Origin: Moesziomyces globuligerus | Taxonomy: Eukaryota; Basidiomycota; Ustilaginomycetes; Ustilaginales; Ustilaginaceae | NCBI GenBank assembly: GCA_030849465.1 | Contig: JARVLF010000002.1 | Coordinates: forward strand, 186,001 to 250,000 | Direction: 5' to 3' | Length of the DNA stretch: 64,000 bases | Shown: in pieces, positions 40,953-50,016 of the stretch | How positions within the stretch are numbered: position 1 is the first letter of the stretch | How the letters are laid out: every line of letters begins with the position of its first letter | Notes under the pieces: generated by a model | The model's input: only the letters and a program-made list of their open reading frames with translations | What the model was told of the DNA's origin: nothing | Database searches by the model: none | Program-made: the position numbers and the translations under genes

Positions 40953-41687
40953 TGTCGCGCGAATCTGATGGACTTGAACGCGACCCGAAGTTCAGTCTAT
41001 CTCTCCGTGATGGACGAAACAAAGCGGGCGGTTGGTGGGGATGGAGCGAAAGCGACCCTTATGTACGTGCGCAGTGCATGAGCGGCGAGATGTAGGGCCA
41101 AGCTGCAAGAAGGGGGCCGATGAGACGCCACATGGCTACCGTCGAGCGTGCTAGAGGGAGATAAGCGCGCGACGTCCGGGGCAACCGATGTAAGGGTTGC
41201 ACTGCCGCAACTCTCCCCTCACTGGCGTCGGCGCACATCGGGCCTTTGCTGGCCCCGAGGCCAGTGGGATGCGAGGGCACATGCACACTCTAGCCAGCTC
41301 TCCTCTCGCTTTCGCCAAGCGAGACGGCAATGCATTGTCACCGGCGGTGGCGGTGGTGACAATACTCTGGCCGATGTACGGCGCTCGCATGAAACTGAAG
41401 CTCCATTGACACGAGATAAGCTGGGCTCTAACCGAGACGCGAGTTAATCTCGCGTGGGAGTTTGATAGAGCACATGCTCTCACTGACGCTCACCTGGTCG
41501 TTGTGACATTTGTCATGGCCGAGCTTCGATACCGCGCCGAAGCCGACCCCGAATGTGAAGCAGGTGAGAGGTGTTCACGGGAAGCGGAAGGTGGGCATGG
41601 CGCGGTATCTGACGGATCAGTCATGGCGGCAGCGCGAACTGGCAGAACTTATCTCTGTCGTGCAAGGTTGGGAGACTATGAAATTTG

Positions 41688-41696
41688 ATATATATA
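41688..41696 (+). promoter_or_regulatory. TATA-like element upstream of tRNA-Leu
   Basis: ATATATATA ends 26 bases before the tRNA. Upstream TATA elements assist RNA polymerase III at tRNA genes in some fungi. Confidence 0.45.
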
Positions 41697-41722
41697 CAAC
41701 TCCGTCGCCACTGTGCACCAAT

Positions 41723-41828
41723 GGCAAGATGGCCGAGTGGTCTAAGGCGTAGCATTAAGGAAGATATCCTGAGCATTCAGGAAGTGACCTGCTATCTTCG
41801 GGCGTGGGTTCGAATCCCACTCTTGTCA
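41723..41828 (+). tRNA. tRNA-Leu (anticodon AAG) with 28-nt intron
   Basis: The acceptor stem pairs GGCAAGA with TCTTGTC (one G-U), and the discriminator base is A. The D arm and A box read TGGCCGAGTGG. The anticodon stem is TAGCA with TGCTA. The loop is TT-AAG-G, then an intron at about 41761-41788, then C. A long variable arm, as expected for Leu, precedes the T arm GTGGG-TTCGAAT-CCCAC. A T6 run at 41834-41839 is the polymerase III terminator. The leucine identity follows from anticodon, variable arm and discriminator together. Confidence 0.93.
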
Positions 41829-41833
41829 CATTC

Positions 41834-41839
41834 TTTTTT
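41834..41839 (+). terminator. RNA polymerase III terminator of tRNA-Leu
   Basis: Six T residues start five bases after the tRNA 3' end. Confidence 0.7.
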
Positions 41840-42433
41840 GCTTTTCTTGGTCATGATTTCGATGCAATCTCCTTTTTTGATTGAAAATGATGAATTGAAG
41901 TCGAAGAATCGCAACACGCGGTAGCTCCTTCACACCAAACTTTTATTGCGGATGTAGAGGACAGAGGCTCTACAGTGCTGCTTCGTGACCAAAGGATGCG
42001 TGGACGATTGTATAGATGTCCGAGTGGTGGGTGGTGTCGCTGAATTGGGATGATCAAGGTTCGGCATCTGACAACCATCGACACACGGGCCAACGCACGT
42101 TCCTGGCTTCTTGTGACACGACGAGTCGCGCGGGGTAGCGCGGGTGCGAGGAGGCAGCAGCCTGTCAGACGGAGAGGTCGGCGAAATTCAAGACCAATCA
42201 CCGATTGGAGCAGACGACGCGCCGCCGCGGCGGTCAACTGGAGTGGATGCGGGCGGAAGCCACACCCGATCGACGGTCGGCGCTGAGTGCGGGCGTTGGA
42301 GCAGTGACGCACGACATGCGGGTCCTTCGCATTCGGCGAGCGGCGAGCGACATCCGCATTTCTTCTTGTGCGCTTACTCGGCCCGCCTCAACCTTCCCTC
42401 CCTCCATCCGACGATCCCTGCTCAACACTCAGG

Positions 42434-45400
42434 ATGCCGTCCAAACGAAAGGCGTCTACGCCCAAGAAAGCGGCCCCCGCCTCTTCGGCCTCCGGCAACG
42501 GCATGCCTGCTGCCGCACCCGCCATCACCACGGTAAACGGCCAACCGCTGACGCCCGGCTCGCGCGCTGCTGCCAGTGCCGCCGAGCTGCGAAGCTATGC
42601 CGACGCCAGGCGCGCTCGCCAGGTCGACCCCGAGAACTACCAGCGTACTCCCAAGTCCGGTCTCCTCGTGCTCGCCATCCTCGGCATCTTCTCGTTCCTC
42701 GGCTCCATCACGCTCTACCTCCACTACAAGCTCCCCACTCCCCGCGGCCCTACCACCATCCTCGCGGCCGGTGTCACGCCTGCCGATGCTGCCGCCTACC
42801 ACCCGCCCATCCCGGGCGTGGTCCCAGCCAATACCGCCACCGACTCCGCCAAGTTCTACGAACAGTTCTCCGAGGCCAATGCTGTAGGTGTCATGCACCA
42901 CCTCTCCGTCGACATCGGTTACCGTATCGTCGGCACCAAGGAGCACCTCGACGCCGAAAACTGGCTGGAAGACGTGCTCCGCCGCTACGAGGGCTTCCAT
43001 GAAACCGGCACGCCCGACTCGCCCAGTCGCACCCAGGTCGAGGTGTTCAAGCAGATCGGCGACGGCGCTCACCGCTTCGACTTCATGTCCAATGTCGTCT
43101 GGAAGCGCTACTACTCCATGTCCAACCTCGTCGTCCGCATCTCGGACGGCACCGACGAGAGCAAGGCCAACAGCCTGCTGCTCAATGCACACCTCGACAG
43201 CACGCTCCCCAGTCCGGGTGGCGCTGACGACGGCGTCGGCGTTGCGATCCTGCTCGAGGCGCTGCGTGTGCTCACCCTGCCCAACACCGGTCGTAAGCTG
43301 TACAACTCGGTCGTGCTGCTCTTCAACGATGGCGAGGAGTCGCTGCAGGATGCGAGCCACCTGTACATCACCCAGCACAACCAGACCAACACGGGCGTCA
43401 AGGCCGTCGTCAACCTCGAGGCGTGCGGCACCAGCGGTCCCGAGCTGCTCTTCCAGGCCACCAGCCAGGAGATGATCGAGGCCTACTCAAACGTGCCCCA
43501 CCCCTTCGGCACCGTGCTCGCCAACGACGTCTTCTCCACGGGACTCATCCTCTCGGACACCGACTTCCGCCAGTTTGTCGAGTACGGCGACAGGCTCACC
43601 GGGCTCGACATGGCGCTCGTCGGCAACTCGTACTTCTACCACACACGCAAGGACGTGCCCAAGTACCTCGAGCCCGGCGCGACGCAGCACTTTGGTGAGA
43701 ACACGCTGGCCATCATCGAACACCTCTGCCTCAAGAACGGCAGCAGCACGCTGCTCCGCAACATCGAACCGCGCCAGTCGCGCCACACGCTGCCCATCTA
43801 CTTTTCCATCGCCGGCCGCTACTTTGTGCTGCTGCAGAACAAGGCGTTCAAGAGCATCGTCATGGGCCTGTCGGCCTTTATCAACTTCCAGCTCTCCTCC
43901 ACCGTCCGCTCCGAGGCCGCCATCGGCGCGCTCAACCTCACCATCCTCAGCGCCGTCTCGGCCATCTTTTCGATGCTCGGCGCGGCGCTCGGCGCCAACC
44001 TCGTGGCGGTGCTCATGACGCGCGTGCTCGGCAAGGGCATGTCGTGGTACTCGCACGAGTTCTTCCCGATCCTGCTGTACGGCCCTCCGGCCGTCGCGGG
44101 CCTGCTGGTCGTCCAGCTGCTCACCGCCAAGCTCGTCAAGCCCCACAAGAGGCCGTACCTGGAGCGCTCTAGCTTGTCCGGTCTCGGCATCTTCTTCAAC
44201 CTGGGTCTGCTCGGTCTGAACGCCTTCGGCATCGGCAGCGCGTATCTGATGGCGCTCGCCTCGATCACGTTCACCGTCGCCGTGACGCTCAACGACTTTG
44301 TCCTCATCGGCGTCTCGGCCATCGAGGAGAAGACCGTGGCGCCAGACAACCGCGTCTCGCCCTACGTGTACGGCGTCATGACGCTCATTCCTGGCATCGT
44401 AGGAATCGAGGGCATGGCGAGCTTCCTCGACCTGTTTGTGCCACTCACGGGCCGCATGGGTGAGATCTCGCCGGCGGACCACATCATCGCAACGATCGTC
44501 GCGGCGCTGGTCTTCCTCTGCCTGCCGTTTGCCATCCCGCTGGCGCACCGCTACACGTCCGAGAACCTGCGCAAGACGATCGTCGTGCTGCTCGGCGTGA
44601 CGGCGGCGGTGATGGCCGTGTTCGCTAGCCCGGGCTGGAAGCCGTTTGACGAGGCGCACCCGAAGCGGCTCTTTGTGCACCAGGTGGAGAACATCACCTC
44701 GGGCGAGTGGTTCATGAACGTTGGCGCGGCTGATCCGGCGCCCGGCTTCGGAAAGCTCGCCAACGAGCTGCAGTCGTACCTCGGTGTGGCGGGCGAGAGC
44801 GGCGCAGAGCTCAAGGAGATGAACGACTACAACTCGGACTTCGACATCCTCTACCCCGTCTCGGCCTTCCTCACGCCGTACAAGTTCCAGCTTCCCGCTC
44901 CCGAGGCCTCGGTCGGCTTCACGACCAAGTACGCCGCGCCGGCGCCCGAAGCGAACCACTTCACCGTGCGCGCCGTCAACGAGGTCGTCGACGTCGAGGC
45001 GGGCACGCGCAGCCTCACACTCGAGATGAACCACCCGGGCGTGATCTGGAGCGTGGTGGCGTTCGACGCCGAGATCCTCAGCTGGAACCTGCCGAGCGAG
45101 CCACCAAAGGGTCACCAGCGCCACCACCTCAAGAGCGTCGCGCGCCACGGCATCTACACGTGGTCCGTCGACCTCGTCCTGCGTCTCGAGGGCGATGCGT
45201 TGGAAGCGGCCAAGAAGCGCTCCGGCGCGGCTGCGCGCTTCAAGAAGGCTGTCACGGGCGGCGAGAGCGCGGGCAAGCTCATCCGCACCGACGGCTCTGC
45301 CGAGATCGAGAGGGATGCTTCGAGGCTGTGGATCGACGCCTCGGGTCTCGTGGCCGACGAGATGTATCCGCAGCACAAGCAGGTCGCGGCCGCCGACCGC

Positions 45401-45505
45401 CCGGCCATGAACACGTTCATCAAGATGGACGACTACATGCTCACCAAGCACCCCGAGATCGACGTCATGATGCTCACCGTCGTCGCAGGTGTCTTCGAGG
45501 CATAG
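42434..45505 (+). CDS. PFF1: PFF1-type vacuolar/ER membrane M28 metalloprotease
   Basis: This 1023-residue intronless protein starts at ATG 42434 (MPSKRKAST); an upstream GTG-opened extension in the same frame is not expected to be used. A single N-terminal membrane helix lies at about 77-98. The M28 zinc-peptidase domain follows, with metal ligands visible in NAHLDSTLPSPGGADDGVG (about 250-268), NDGEES (about 298-303), the ACGTSGPELLFQA block and YFYHTRKD (about 400). Several membrane helices follow (about 460-750) and then a lumenal C-terminal domain. This is the layout of yeast PFF1 and animal ERMP1/FXNA. Physiological substrates are poorly known. Confidence 0.93.
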   Translation: MPSKRKASTPKKAAPASSASGNGMPAAAPAITTVNGQPLTPGSRAAASAAELRSYADARRARQVDPENYQRTPKSGLLVLAILGIFSFLGSITLYLHYKLPTPRGPTTILAAGVTPADAAAYHPPIPGVVPANTATDSAKFYEQFSEANAVGVMHHLSVDIGYRIVGTKEHLDAENWLEDVLRRYEGFHETGTPDSPSRTQVEVFKQIGDGAHRFDFMSNVVWKRYYSMSNLVVRISDGTDESKANSLLLNAHLDSTLPSPGGADDGVGVAILLEALRVLTLPNTGRKLYNSVVLLFNDGEESLQDASHLYITQHNQTNTGVKAVVNLEACGTSGPELLFQATSQEMIEAYSNVPHPFGTVLANDVFSTGLILSDTDFRQFVEYGDRLTGLDMALVGNSYFYHTRKDVPKYLEPGATQHFGENTLAIIEHLCLKNGSSTLLRNIEPRQSRHTLPIYFSIAGRYFVLLQNKAFKSIVMGLSAFINFQLSSTVRSEAAIGALNLTILSAVSAIFSMLGAALGANLVAVLMTRVLGKGMSWYSHEFFPILLYGPPAVAGLLVVQLLTAKLVKPHKRPYLERSSLSGLGIFFNLGLLGLNAFGIGSAYLMALASITFTVAVTLNDFVLIGVSAIEEKTVAPDNRVSPYVYGVMTLIPGIVGIEGMASFLDLFVPLTGRMGEISPADHIIATIVAALVFLCLPFAIPLAHRYTSENLRKTIVVLLGVTAAVMAVFASPGWKPFDEAHPKRLFVHQVENITSGEWFMNVGAADPAPGFGKLANELQSYLGVAGESGAELKEMNDYNSDFDILYPVSAFLTPYKFQLPAPEASVGFTTKYAAPAPEANHFTVRAVNEVVDVEAGTRSLTLEMNHPGVIWSVVAFDAEILSWNLPSEPPKGHQRHHLKSVARHGIYTWSVDLVLRLEGDALEAAKKRSGAAARFKKAVTGGESAGKLIRTDGSAEIERDASRLWIDASGLVADEMYPQHKQVAAADRPAMNTFIKMDDYMLTKHPEIDVMMLTVVAGVFEA

Positions 45506-45872
45506 ACGCATAGATCATCCGAGCCTGTGAGAAGCCAACCTCCCCATCCCACCCCGAAGCAACTGTATATAACTTCAGTAGATGCCTGTACACGGCAGCA
45601 ACAAGCCTGCATCCGCTTCTCGCAGCGTGAAAGCGCGCCAGAATTTGTCTCTCCTCGAGGATGTAACATGCTGAGACCAGCCCAAAAATGCAAAGCGCCG
45701 AGAAGCGTTGGCGGGAAGAAAAAAAGAGCGGTGCGAAATTTCGCTTTGGCTCCTCCACACCTCGTGAAGGCGGGCAGCACATCCTTCCCTCCAAGATACT
45801 CGGCAGAGACCTGCAAGTATCTACGAGAGCGACCTCGATCATCACACCAACGAACGGTCTCGGACAACAAGG
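45506..45872. other. Intergenic region upstream of the PRMT3-like gene
   Basis: This 367-bp tandem spacer shows a TATATAAC sequence near 45566-45573 and an A-rich run near 45718-45725. Nothing else was recognised. Confidence 0.5.
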
Positions 45873-47684
45873 ATGGTGCACAAGGATCCCGAAGGATACA
45901 TTTCGGGCTCGGACTCGGGCTCCGAGTTCGACGACCAGGACAACGACTACGGCGACTGGCGTTCGGACGATAGCAATCCGCCTGCTCCCACTCTGGCGCT
46001 CTTTGCGGATGCGCAGGGCGAGCGCGCGTCGTTCAAGACGCCGCTCGAGGCGCTGTCGCATGCCAAGAAGCAGGGCTGCGACCTCGTGGCGCTCGTCAAG
46101 CGTCTCGATCTCGACACGCTCCAGGCGATCCGACTGATCAACCACATCCGGCGCAACAGCCTCGGCGCCGAGGCGGTCAATGCGATCCAGCGGGGTGATG
46201 CGGTGCTCTCGGACGATGCGGAGCTCAAGCCCGTGACTGGCTTCGAGGACGATGGACTGCTGCAGCTCGATTTCGACCTGCTCAGTGTGGATGCAGCGGC
46301 GCCAGCGGCGGCCGACGAGCAGACGCGCGTCCGGGAGCTCGAGGAGGAGCTGGCGACGGCGCGTGCGGCGCTCGCCGAGCTGCGCAGCATACATGCGTCG
46401 TCGATCGGACTCTCGTCGAGCGACCTGGCCGAGTCGTCCGGTACGCGGCTGTCCGAGGTGCAGCAGTCGAAGCTGGCGACGTCGGCGCTGCAGGGCGCGC
46501 GGACGCGGCGCGGCGCCAACGACGCCGAGGACGACGTGCTGTACTTTGACTCGTACTCGACCAACTCGATCCACCAGACGATGATCACGGATACGGCGCG
46601 TACGCTCTCGTATGCGCAGTTTGTGCTCTCGCCGCGCAACGCGCATCTGCTGCGCGGCAAGACGGTGATGGACGTCGGCTGCGGCACGGGCATCCTCTCG
46701 CTCTTTGCCGCGCGCGCCGGCGCAAAGCACGTCATCGCCATCGACGCCTCGGCCATCGTCGAGCGTGCGGCGCAGAACGTGGAGGCCAACGGCTTTGGCC
46801 ACGTCGTCAAGGTCCACCGCGGCAAGCTCGAAGACCTCGCCTCGGAGCTCCGGCCGTGGGAGGGCAAGGTCGACGTGTTGGTGAGCGAGTGGATGGGCTA
46901 CTTCCTGCTGTACGAGAACATGTTGCCTAGCGTGCTCGTCGCGCGCGATCGATACCTCAACAAGGAGACGGGGATCTTGGCACCCAATCGGATGACGATG
47001 CATCTGGCTGCGTTCAGCAGCCCGGCGCTGTTGCAGACCAAGCTGCGCTTCTGGGACAGCGTGCACGGCTTTGACATGTCGGCCATGACGACGGGCCTGC
47101 TCGACGAGGCGTTTGTCGACGTGCTCGATGCCGACGAGGTGGTGAGCGACTCGTACGTCTTTGCTGATCTCGACCTGCCCAGTCTACCGGCGCAGCAGCC
47201 CGAGCCGGAATCCACGTTCCGACTCACGGTGACCAAGGACGTAGACGAGGTGCATGGCTTCATCTCGTGGTTCGACACGTTTTTCTTCCCCACCGCGCGC
47301 GTCGCCGGCGATGCGTCTACCGACTGCCCTGCATTCAAGCTCACCGAAACCGACGTGGCCGGCATCGAGCTGAAGAAGAACCAAACCACTTCGACGCAGC
47401 AGCAGGGGGAGGGGGAGGGGGAGGGGGAGGTGGTGAGTTTCTCGACCTCGCCGTATAGCCGCGAGACGCACTGGCAGCAGACGCTGTTTGTGCTCAAGAC
47501 GCCCATCGCGCACGTGCGCGTCGGCGACGTGCTCTCGGGCCGCATCGTCGTCCGCCAAGACCAGAAGCACTCGCGCCAACTCGAGGTCGACCTCCACTAC
47601 CTCCACACGCCCGCCGCCTCGACCAACGACCCAGCCAAGAAGAAGGTCGACACCATGCTCGTGCAGGCCTTCATGGTGCGCTGA
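45873..47684 (+). CDS. PRMT3: PRMT3-like protein arginine N-methyltransferase with degenerate zinc finger
   Basis: This 603-residue intronless protein transfers methyl groups from S-adenosylmethionine to arginine; in yeast and animals PRMT3 modifies ribosomal protein S2. The acidic N-terminus and the segment about 40-95 align with the PRMT3 C2H2 finger region. Its CxxC is replaced (ALFA where the family has CLFC), although the following helix (DLDTLQAIRLINHIR) is kept. The catalytic core is intact: YFDSYSTNSIHQTMI, motif I VMDVGCGTGILSLFAARAGA (about 264-283), the double-E loop SEWMGYFLLYENML (about 337-350), and the THW loop ETHWQQTLF. A GEGEGEGE run precedes the THW loop, coded by a G-rich repeat at 47405-47430. 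It converges with ERG9 (109 bp). Confidence 0.93.
   Translation: MVHKDPEGYISGSDSGSEFDDQDNDYGDWRSDDSNPPAPTLALFADAQGERASFKTPLEALSHAKKQGCDLVALVKRLDLDTLQAIRLINHIRRNSLGAEAVNAIQRGDAVLSDDAELKPVTGFEDDGLLQLDFDLLSVDAAAPAAADEQTRVRELEEELATARAALAELRSIHASSIGLSSSDLAESSGTRLSEVQQSKLATSALQGARTRRGANDAEDDVLYFDSYSTNSIHQTMITDTARTLSYAQFVLSPRNAHLLRGKTVMDVGCGTGILSLFAARAGAKHVIAIDASAIVERAAQNVEANGFGHVVKVHRGKLEDLASELRPWEGKVDVLVSEWMGYFLLYENMLPSVLVARDRYLNKETGILAPNRMTMHLAAFSSPALLQTKLRFWDSVHGFDMSAMTTGLLDEAFVDVLDADEVVSDSYVFADLDLPSLPAQQPEPESTFRLTVTKDVDEVHGFISWFDTFFFPTARVAGDASTDCPAFKLTETDVAGIELKKNQTTSTQQQGEGEGEGEVVSFSTSPYSRETHWQQTLFVLKTPIAHVRVGDVLSGRIVVRQDQKHSRQLEVDLHYLHTPAASTNDPAKKKVDTMLVQAFMVR
47405..47430 (+). repeat. GGGGGA hexamer repeat inside the PRMT3-like CDS
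   Basis: About four tandem copies of a six-base G-rich unit code for alternating Gly-Glu. Four runs of five Gs separated by single As could form a G-quadruplex in DNA or mRNA. Confidence 0.85.
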
Positions 47685-47793
47685 AGAAACCGCCCGCTTA
47701 GATCGGTTGGGAGACATGGATGCAGAAGCAATCGATTGGTTGTCAAAGCAAGTGCAAAGTGGAGGTGTGTCTGTGTGTGTGTGGACGTGGGGG

Positions 47794-49512
47794 CTAGAGT
47801 TCAAGTTTGGCATTCGAGTTGATGCCGTGTTTCCAGACGTGGGCGAAGCTCGCCCGGACGGTGGCGAGGATCTCCTTGACGGTGGCGTAGCCCTCCTGTC
47901 TGACGACGTGGTAGTAGTAGACGGCGTTCTGGCTGAGCGGATCGGGGGTATCCATGGTCCAGTACCAGATGACCTCCCAGGTGATGAGGGCGACGAGGCC
48001 CATGAAGACGGTCATACCGACGAGCATGAGGACGAAAAAGGTGATCATCTCGTCTCTGTCCTTCTTGTCGAGCGCGTTCTTCTCGTTTTCGGTCATGAGG
48101 TCTCTGGGGTCGAGTACGCTTCGCTTTGCGGCCTCGAGCGCCTCCTTTGCGTCGAGCGAGGTGGGATCCCTACCCTCGAGCTTGGCATGCTTCATGATGA
48201 GTGCCTGGGTCTTGCGGGCTTCGGACCACTGTTTGAGGCCGTCGGCACGGACGTCTTCGGCTCCGCCGTCGGCAGCGACGTAGCCGGGATAGTAGGTCTC
48301 GCACCACTGCTCGATGCGCGCGAGCTCGACCGACCAGCGCACAAAGTTGGGGTCGGCAGGCGTGAGGCGTGCGTGGATCTTGCGCGAGTAGCTGAGGAAG
48401 GTGTAGGCGACGTCGCGCGGATTGACCGCCTTGAGGATGAGGCCGACAGCAACGCCCTTGCGGATCTTGACGTTCTTCTTGAAGACGTCCGGGTTGTTGA
48501 ACATGAGTTCGAGCGTGGCGATGGCCATGACCTGGGGGATGGCGCAGAAGTTGAAGATGGACTGCTCCTTGAGCAGCGCGAGGTAGTCGAGCGCCGAGGT
48601 GGCATGCGACATGGCGTCGAGCAGCATCGACGAGAGCACGTACATGCTGCGACGGCCGAGCTCGTTGTCTGCCGGCTTGTACTTTGCGCTTCCGGGCTTG
48701 GTCTCGACGATGCCGGTGGCGACGTGGGGTTGGGAGTCGAAGCGGGCGAAGTCGTCGCCCCAGCACTGCTTGGGCCAGAAGAAGCGGCCCTCCTCGCAGT
48801 CCTCTGCATAGTCGCGGATGATGTTTGTCTTCTGGAGGAAGAGGCCCATGTGGTTGCTGAGCTCGAGCTGGTGGCCCAACCAGGGCCGCTCGAGCTTGCT
48901 CTCGCTAAAGAGGCGCGAGAGGCCCTCGCCGACGAGGCCGGCGACAAAGTGGCAGTAGAGGTCAAAGTGGGTCCAGGTGGTGACGCTGAGCGGCGCGTTT
49001 GCGGTGAGCTCGATGTAACTCGCCATGCCTGCGCCCATCTTTGCGGTGATGTCGGCGATGACGGTCTGGTAGCCGGCGTCGAGCAGCTGGAACTCGGCGA
49101 TGACCTTGTCGAACTCGACGAGCAGCTGGCGGTCCTTCTCTTTGGGGCCGGACTCTGTGAAGTTCCAGCCGGGCTGGTTGAGGAACTTGTGAAAGTCGAC
49201 GAGGAGGGGCACCTTTTTTGCGGCGTCGATGGTCATGTCGTCTTCGATGGTGTCGAGCGCGCGGAGGACGAGGTAGAAGAGGCAGATGACGCGGGAGAGG
49301 TCGCCCTTGAGCTCCTTGATGACGGCGGCAAAGGAGCGCGAGGTGAGGTCGAGGAAGGTCCAGCAGTCGCGCATGCGCTCGCGCTCCCAGCCGCTCTCGA
49401 CGGGGTTGGCCTTGATGTCGTTGAGCGGATCGCGCCAGACCTTGTAGCCGATCATGGCGCGCAGCTCCGAGGGGTGGGTGAGACCCAGCAGCACGTAGGA
49501 AAGCAGACCCAT
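47794..49512 (-). CDS. ERG9: Squalene synthase (ERG9)
   Basis: This 572-residue protein joins two farnesyl diphosphates to squalene at the ER, the first committed step to ergosterol. I chose the ATG at 49512 (MGLLSYVLLGLTHP) because the family begins this way; the frame runs 38 codons further upstream without family likeness. Motifs are complete: the first Asp-rich motif in RALDTIEDDMTI, YCHFVAGLVGEGLSRLF, the second Asp-rich motif NIIRDYAEDCEEGRFFWP, and SIFNFCAIPQVMAIATL. A membrane helix at about 512-540 anchors it, followed by a roughly 40-residue tail. It is about 100 residues longer than yeast ERG9, with a charged insertion before the anchor. It lies 504 bp downstream of the GGTase-I beta gene on the same strand. 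Confidence 0.97.
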   Translation of the reverse strand: MGLLSYVLLGLTHPSELRAMIGYKVWRDPLNDIKANPVESGWERERMRDCWTFLDLTSRSFAAVIKELKGDLSRVICLFYLVLRALDTIEDDMTIDAAKKVPLLVDFHKFLNQPGWNFTESGPKEKDRQLLVEFDKVIAEFQLLDAGYQTVIADITAKMGAGMASYIELTANAPLSVTTWTHFDLYCHFVAGLVGEGLSRLFSESKLERPWLGHQLELSNHMGLFLQKTNIIRDYAEDCEEGRFFWPKQCWGDDFARFDSQPHVATGIVETKPGSAKYKPADNELGRRSMYVLSSMLLDAMSHATSALDYLALLKEQSIFNFCAIPQVMAIATLELMFNNPDVFKKNVKIRKGVAVGLILKAVNPRDVAYTFLSYSRKIHARLTPADPNFVRWSVELARIEQWCETYYPGYVAADGGAEDVRADGLKQWSEARKTQALIMKHAKLEGRDPTSLDAKEALEAAKRSVLDPRDLMTENEKNALDKKDRDEMITFFVLMLVGMTVFMGLVALITWEVIWYWTMDTPDPLSQNAVYYYHVVRQEGYATVKEILATVRASFAHVWKHGINSNAKLEL

Positions 49513-50016
49513 CGTGGCGGATGATCCGATCGATGGACGAGTGCTTTGCGTCGGCGGAAAAAGAGAGAGACGATGGAGGCGAGGCAGAAGAAAAAGGCCG
49601 AGCGTGCGGGGGAGCGTTGGATTCACAATGTGAATCGGCCAAAGGGTCGAAATGGGCCCATGTGCCGTCCGTGTCTGTGTGGGTGAGCGGGTGTTGGCAG
49701 GTGCCTGATTTGCTGCCCGACACGCGTACTGTCACTTGTCGCCCTCTCGCCGCGCTCTCGCCGCCCTCTCGCCGCGCTTGGCTGCAGCTGCTGGCTCAGA
49801 CTTGGGCGACAAGTAAAGCGCGCGATGGAGCCAGATCTTCTCGCCGAGGAAAATTCAAAAGCACAGCACCACCACCGACGCTGGGCGGGAATCCAAAACT
49901 CACTGAATCGCTCGAGCGAGCTTAAATTCACGCGCGCTTCACTCACTGCCACGCATCGATCGCATCGGGAACACTACTCGGCGCACCCGATGGCTCATCT
50001 GGGATGGTTGGTCATT
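49513..50016. other. Intergenic region between ERG9 and the GGTase-I beta gene
   Basis: This 504-bp spacer holds the ERG9 promoter and the 3' end of the upstream gene. A repeated CGCCCTCTCGCCGCGCT-like stretch lies near 49740-49780. No clear TATA box was found. Confidence 0.5.

Larger units (their letters stand above)
40953..42433. other. Intergenic region holding the tRNA-Leu gene
   Basis: These 1.48 kb hold the promoter of the permease, the tRNA-Leu gene (41723-41828) and the promoter of the PFF1-type gene. Apart from the tRNA and its upstream AT run, no other feature was recognised. Confidence 0.7.

Noticed and set aside
43487..45511. 674-codon frame antisense to the PFF1-type gene
   Set aside because: It is a GC-driven mirror of a well-supported protein gene. 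Composition is dominated by Arg, Val, Asp and Glu with no known domain.
47488..49524. 678-codon plus-strand frame opposite ERG9
   Set aside because: It overlaps a certain ERG9 gene on the other strand and shows only repetitive Val/Gly/Glu/Asp composition.
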